A stretch of DNA of 64,000 nucleotides from an uncultured Bacteroidota bacterium (GTDB lineage Bacteria; Bacteroidota; Bacteroidia; Bacteroidales; F082). Numbering within the stretch: position 1 is the first letter of the stretch; each line of letters starts with the position of its first letter. The notes under the pieces were generated by a model. The model was given only the letters and a program-made list of their open reading frames with translations, did no database searches and was not told the DNA's origin. Made by a program: the position numbers and the translations under genes. The stretch is taken from NCBI GenBank assembly GCA_913055825.1, contig CAJXKB010000004.1, forward strand, positions 1 through 64,000, read 5' to 3'. Shown one piece after another: positions 63,180 to 64,000 of this stretch.

Positions 63180-64000
63180 ATGAAAATTCTCGTCACCGGC
63201 GGAACCGGATACATTGGCTCTCACACAGTGGTTGAGCTTCAAAATAAAGGATTTGAGGTTGTGATTGTAGATAATTTATCCAATTCAAGTGCTGAAATTG
63301 TTGACCATATCGAAGAAATTACAGGCGTCAGGCCCGTGCTGGAAGTTTTTGATTTGGTGGATCGTGAAAAGACTGCCGATTTCTTTAAAAGGCATCACGA
63401 TATTGCCGGCCTGATTCATTTTGCTGCTTTCAAAGCTGTGGGCGAGTCCGTTGAAAAACCCTTGAAGTACTACCGTAACAACCTGGTTGCTCTGATGAAT
63501 ATCCTGGAAAGTATGCGTGAAAACAAAATCAAAAATATTGTGTTTTCATCTTCCTGCACAGTTTATGGTCAGCCCGACGAATTGCCGGTTTCGGAGAATG
63601 CGCCCATAAAAAAGGCGGAATCGCCCTATGGCAATACCAAACAGATTTCGGAAGAGATTATGCAGGACACCATTAAAACGGCTGACATCCACGGAATTGC
63701 TCTTCGATATTTTAATCCCATCGGGGCACACCCGAGTGCGTTGATTGGTGAATTGCCCATTGGTGTCCCTAATAATCTGGTGCCATTTATCACGCAAACG
63801 GCCATTGGCTTGCGCGATCAATTAAGCGTGTTTGGAAATGATTATCCAACACCCGACGGCACGCCCATCCGCGATTATATTCATGTGGTGGATTTGGCCA
63901 AGGCACATGTGGTGGCCATCGACCGGATGGTTAATCAAAAGATGAAAAAAGATTTTGAGGTGTTTAACCTGGGTACCGGAAATGGATATTCGGTATTGGA
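63180..64000 (+). CDS. galE: UDP-glucose 4-epimerase GalE (partial, runs off the window)
   Basis: The first 273 residues are visible, with no stop before the window end. Rossmann motif TGGTGYIGSH (7-16), catalytic Ser/Thr region SSSCTVYGQP and YxxxK (YGNTK), family segment LRYFNPIGAHPSALIGE, then PTPDGTPIRDYIHVVDLAKAH. It interconverts UDP-glucose and UDP-galactose (some also the N-acetyl forms) via bound NAD+. Upstream are surface-sugar genes, so it probably feeds polysaccharide synthesis. Confidence 0.96.
   Translation, partial: MKILVTGGTGYIGSHTVVELQNKGFEVVIVDNLSNSSAEIVDHIEEITGVRPVLEVFDLVDREKTADFFKRHHDIAGLIHFAAFKAVGESVEKPLKYYRNNLVALMNILESMRENKIKNIVFSSSCTVYGQPDELPVSENAPIKKAESPYGNTKQISEEIMQDTIKTADIHGIALRYFNPIGAHPSALIGELPIGVPNNLVPFITQTAIGLRDQLSVFGNDYPTPDGTPIRDYIHVVDLAKAHVVAIDRMVNQKMKKDFEVFNLGTGNGYSVL

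Overview
The window comes from a Bacteroidota chromosome. Evidence: two secreted proteins end in type IX secretion (T9SS) C-terminal domains; the gliding lipoprotein GldH and the lineage proteins DUF4290 and DUF4465 are present; succinate dehydrogenase/fumarate reductase has the CAB order; Shine-Dalgarno sequences are largely absent; and many genes are preceded by the Bacteroidota -7 promoter element TAnnTTTG. The organism is probably a gliding or T9SS-bearing, menaquinone-respiring member of the Bacteroidia. I cannot name a genus from sequence alone.

Layout, left to right. 0-1 kb: a ParE-type toxin-antitoxin pair bounded by integron-like (attC-like) signals, then REP-like palindromes. 1-4.4 kb: an Fsr-like MFS exporter and a DUF255/thioredoxin-fold lipoprotein. 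4.4-10.4 kb: a vitamin B12 uptake operon made of promoter, cobalamin riboswitch, a candidate terminator platform, two T9SS-exported surface proteins, a BtuB-type TonB receptor and a BtuG-like beta-propeller lipoprotein. 10.4-16.8 kb: DUF4290-murA (MurA has Asp in place of the catalytic Cys), grpE-dnaJ, an ABC ATPase without a permease, and a Cys-motif protein. 16.8-22.6 kb (minus): guaB followed by three SurA/parvulin-type periplasmic chaperones. 22.8-30.4 kb: an NRAMP-fold transporter lacking the metal ligands, translationally coupled to a fused 5-oxoprolinase, then priA. 30.5-35.9 kb (minus): peroxiredoxin, FtsB-like protein, and a CBS / small Omp85 / TPR operon.

36.0-41.6 kb is a compact 5.6-kb integrative element in the 3' end of tRNA-Leu(UAA). 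It is flanked by a 17-bp direct repeat. It carries a tyrosine integrase, an excisionase-like HTH protein, a protein with winged-helix-like segments that may be an initiator, a DUF5681 (terminase-small-subunit-like) protein and several small unknown genes, but no capsid, relaxase or resistance gene. It looks like a phage satellite or a minimal mobilisable island. It separated the tRNA-Gly/tRNA-Leu unit from its native terminator and supplies a replacement hairpin at its own end.

41.6-64 kb is core: tRNA-Leu and tRNA-Gly, mutS, a SpoU methyltransferase, a large barrel-OmpA-TPR outer-membrane protein, aminopeptidase P, sdhCAB, holB-ricT-gldH-pbp1A, a TPR-PAS-PAS histidine kinase, and the start of a surface-polysaccharide sugar cluster (WbpE-like aminotransferase, WbpD-like acetyltransferase, galE running off the end). 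The most interesting systems are the NRAMP-like/oxoprolinase pair, the T9SS-equipped B12 operon and the tRNA-Leu element.
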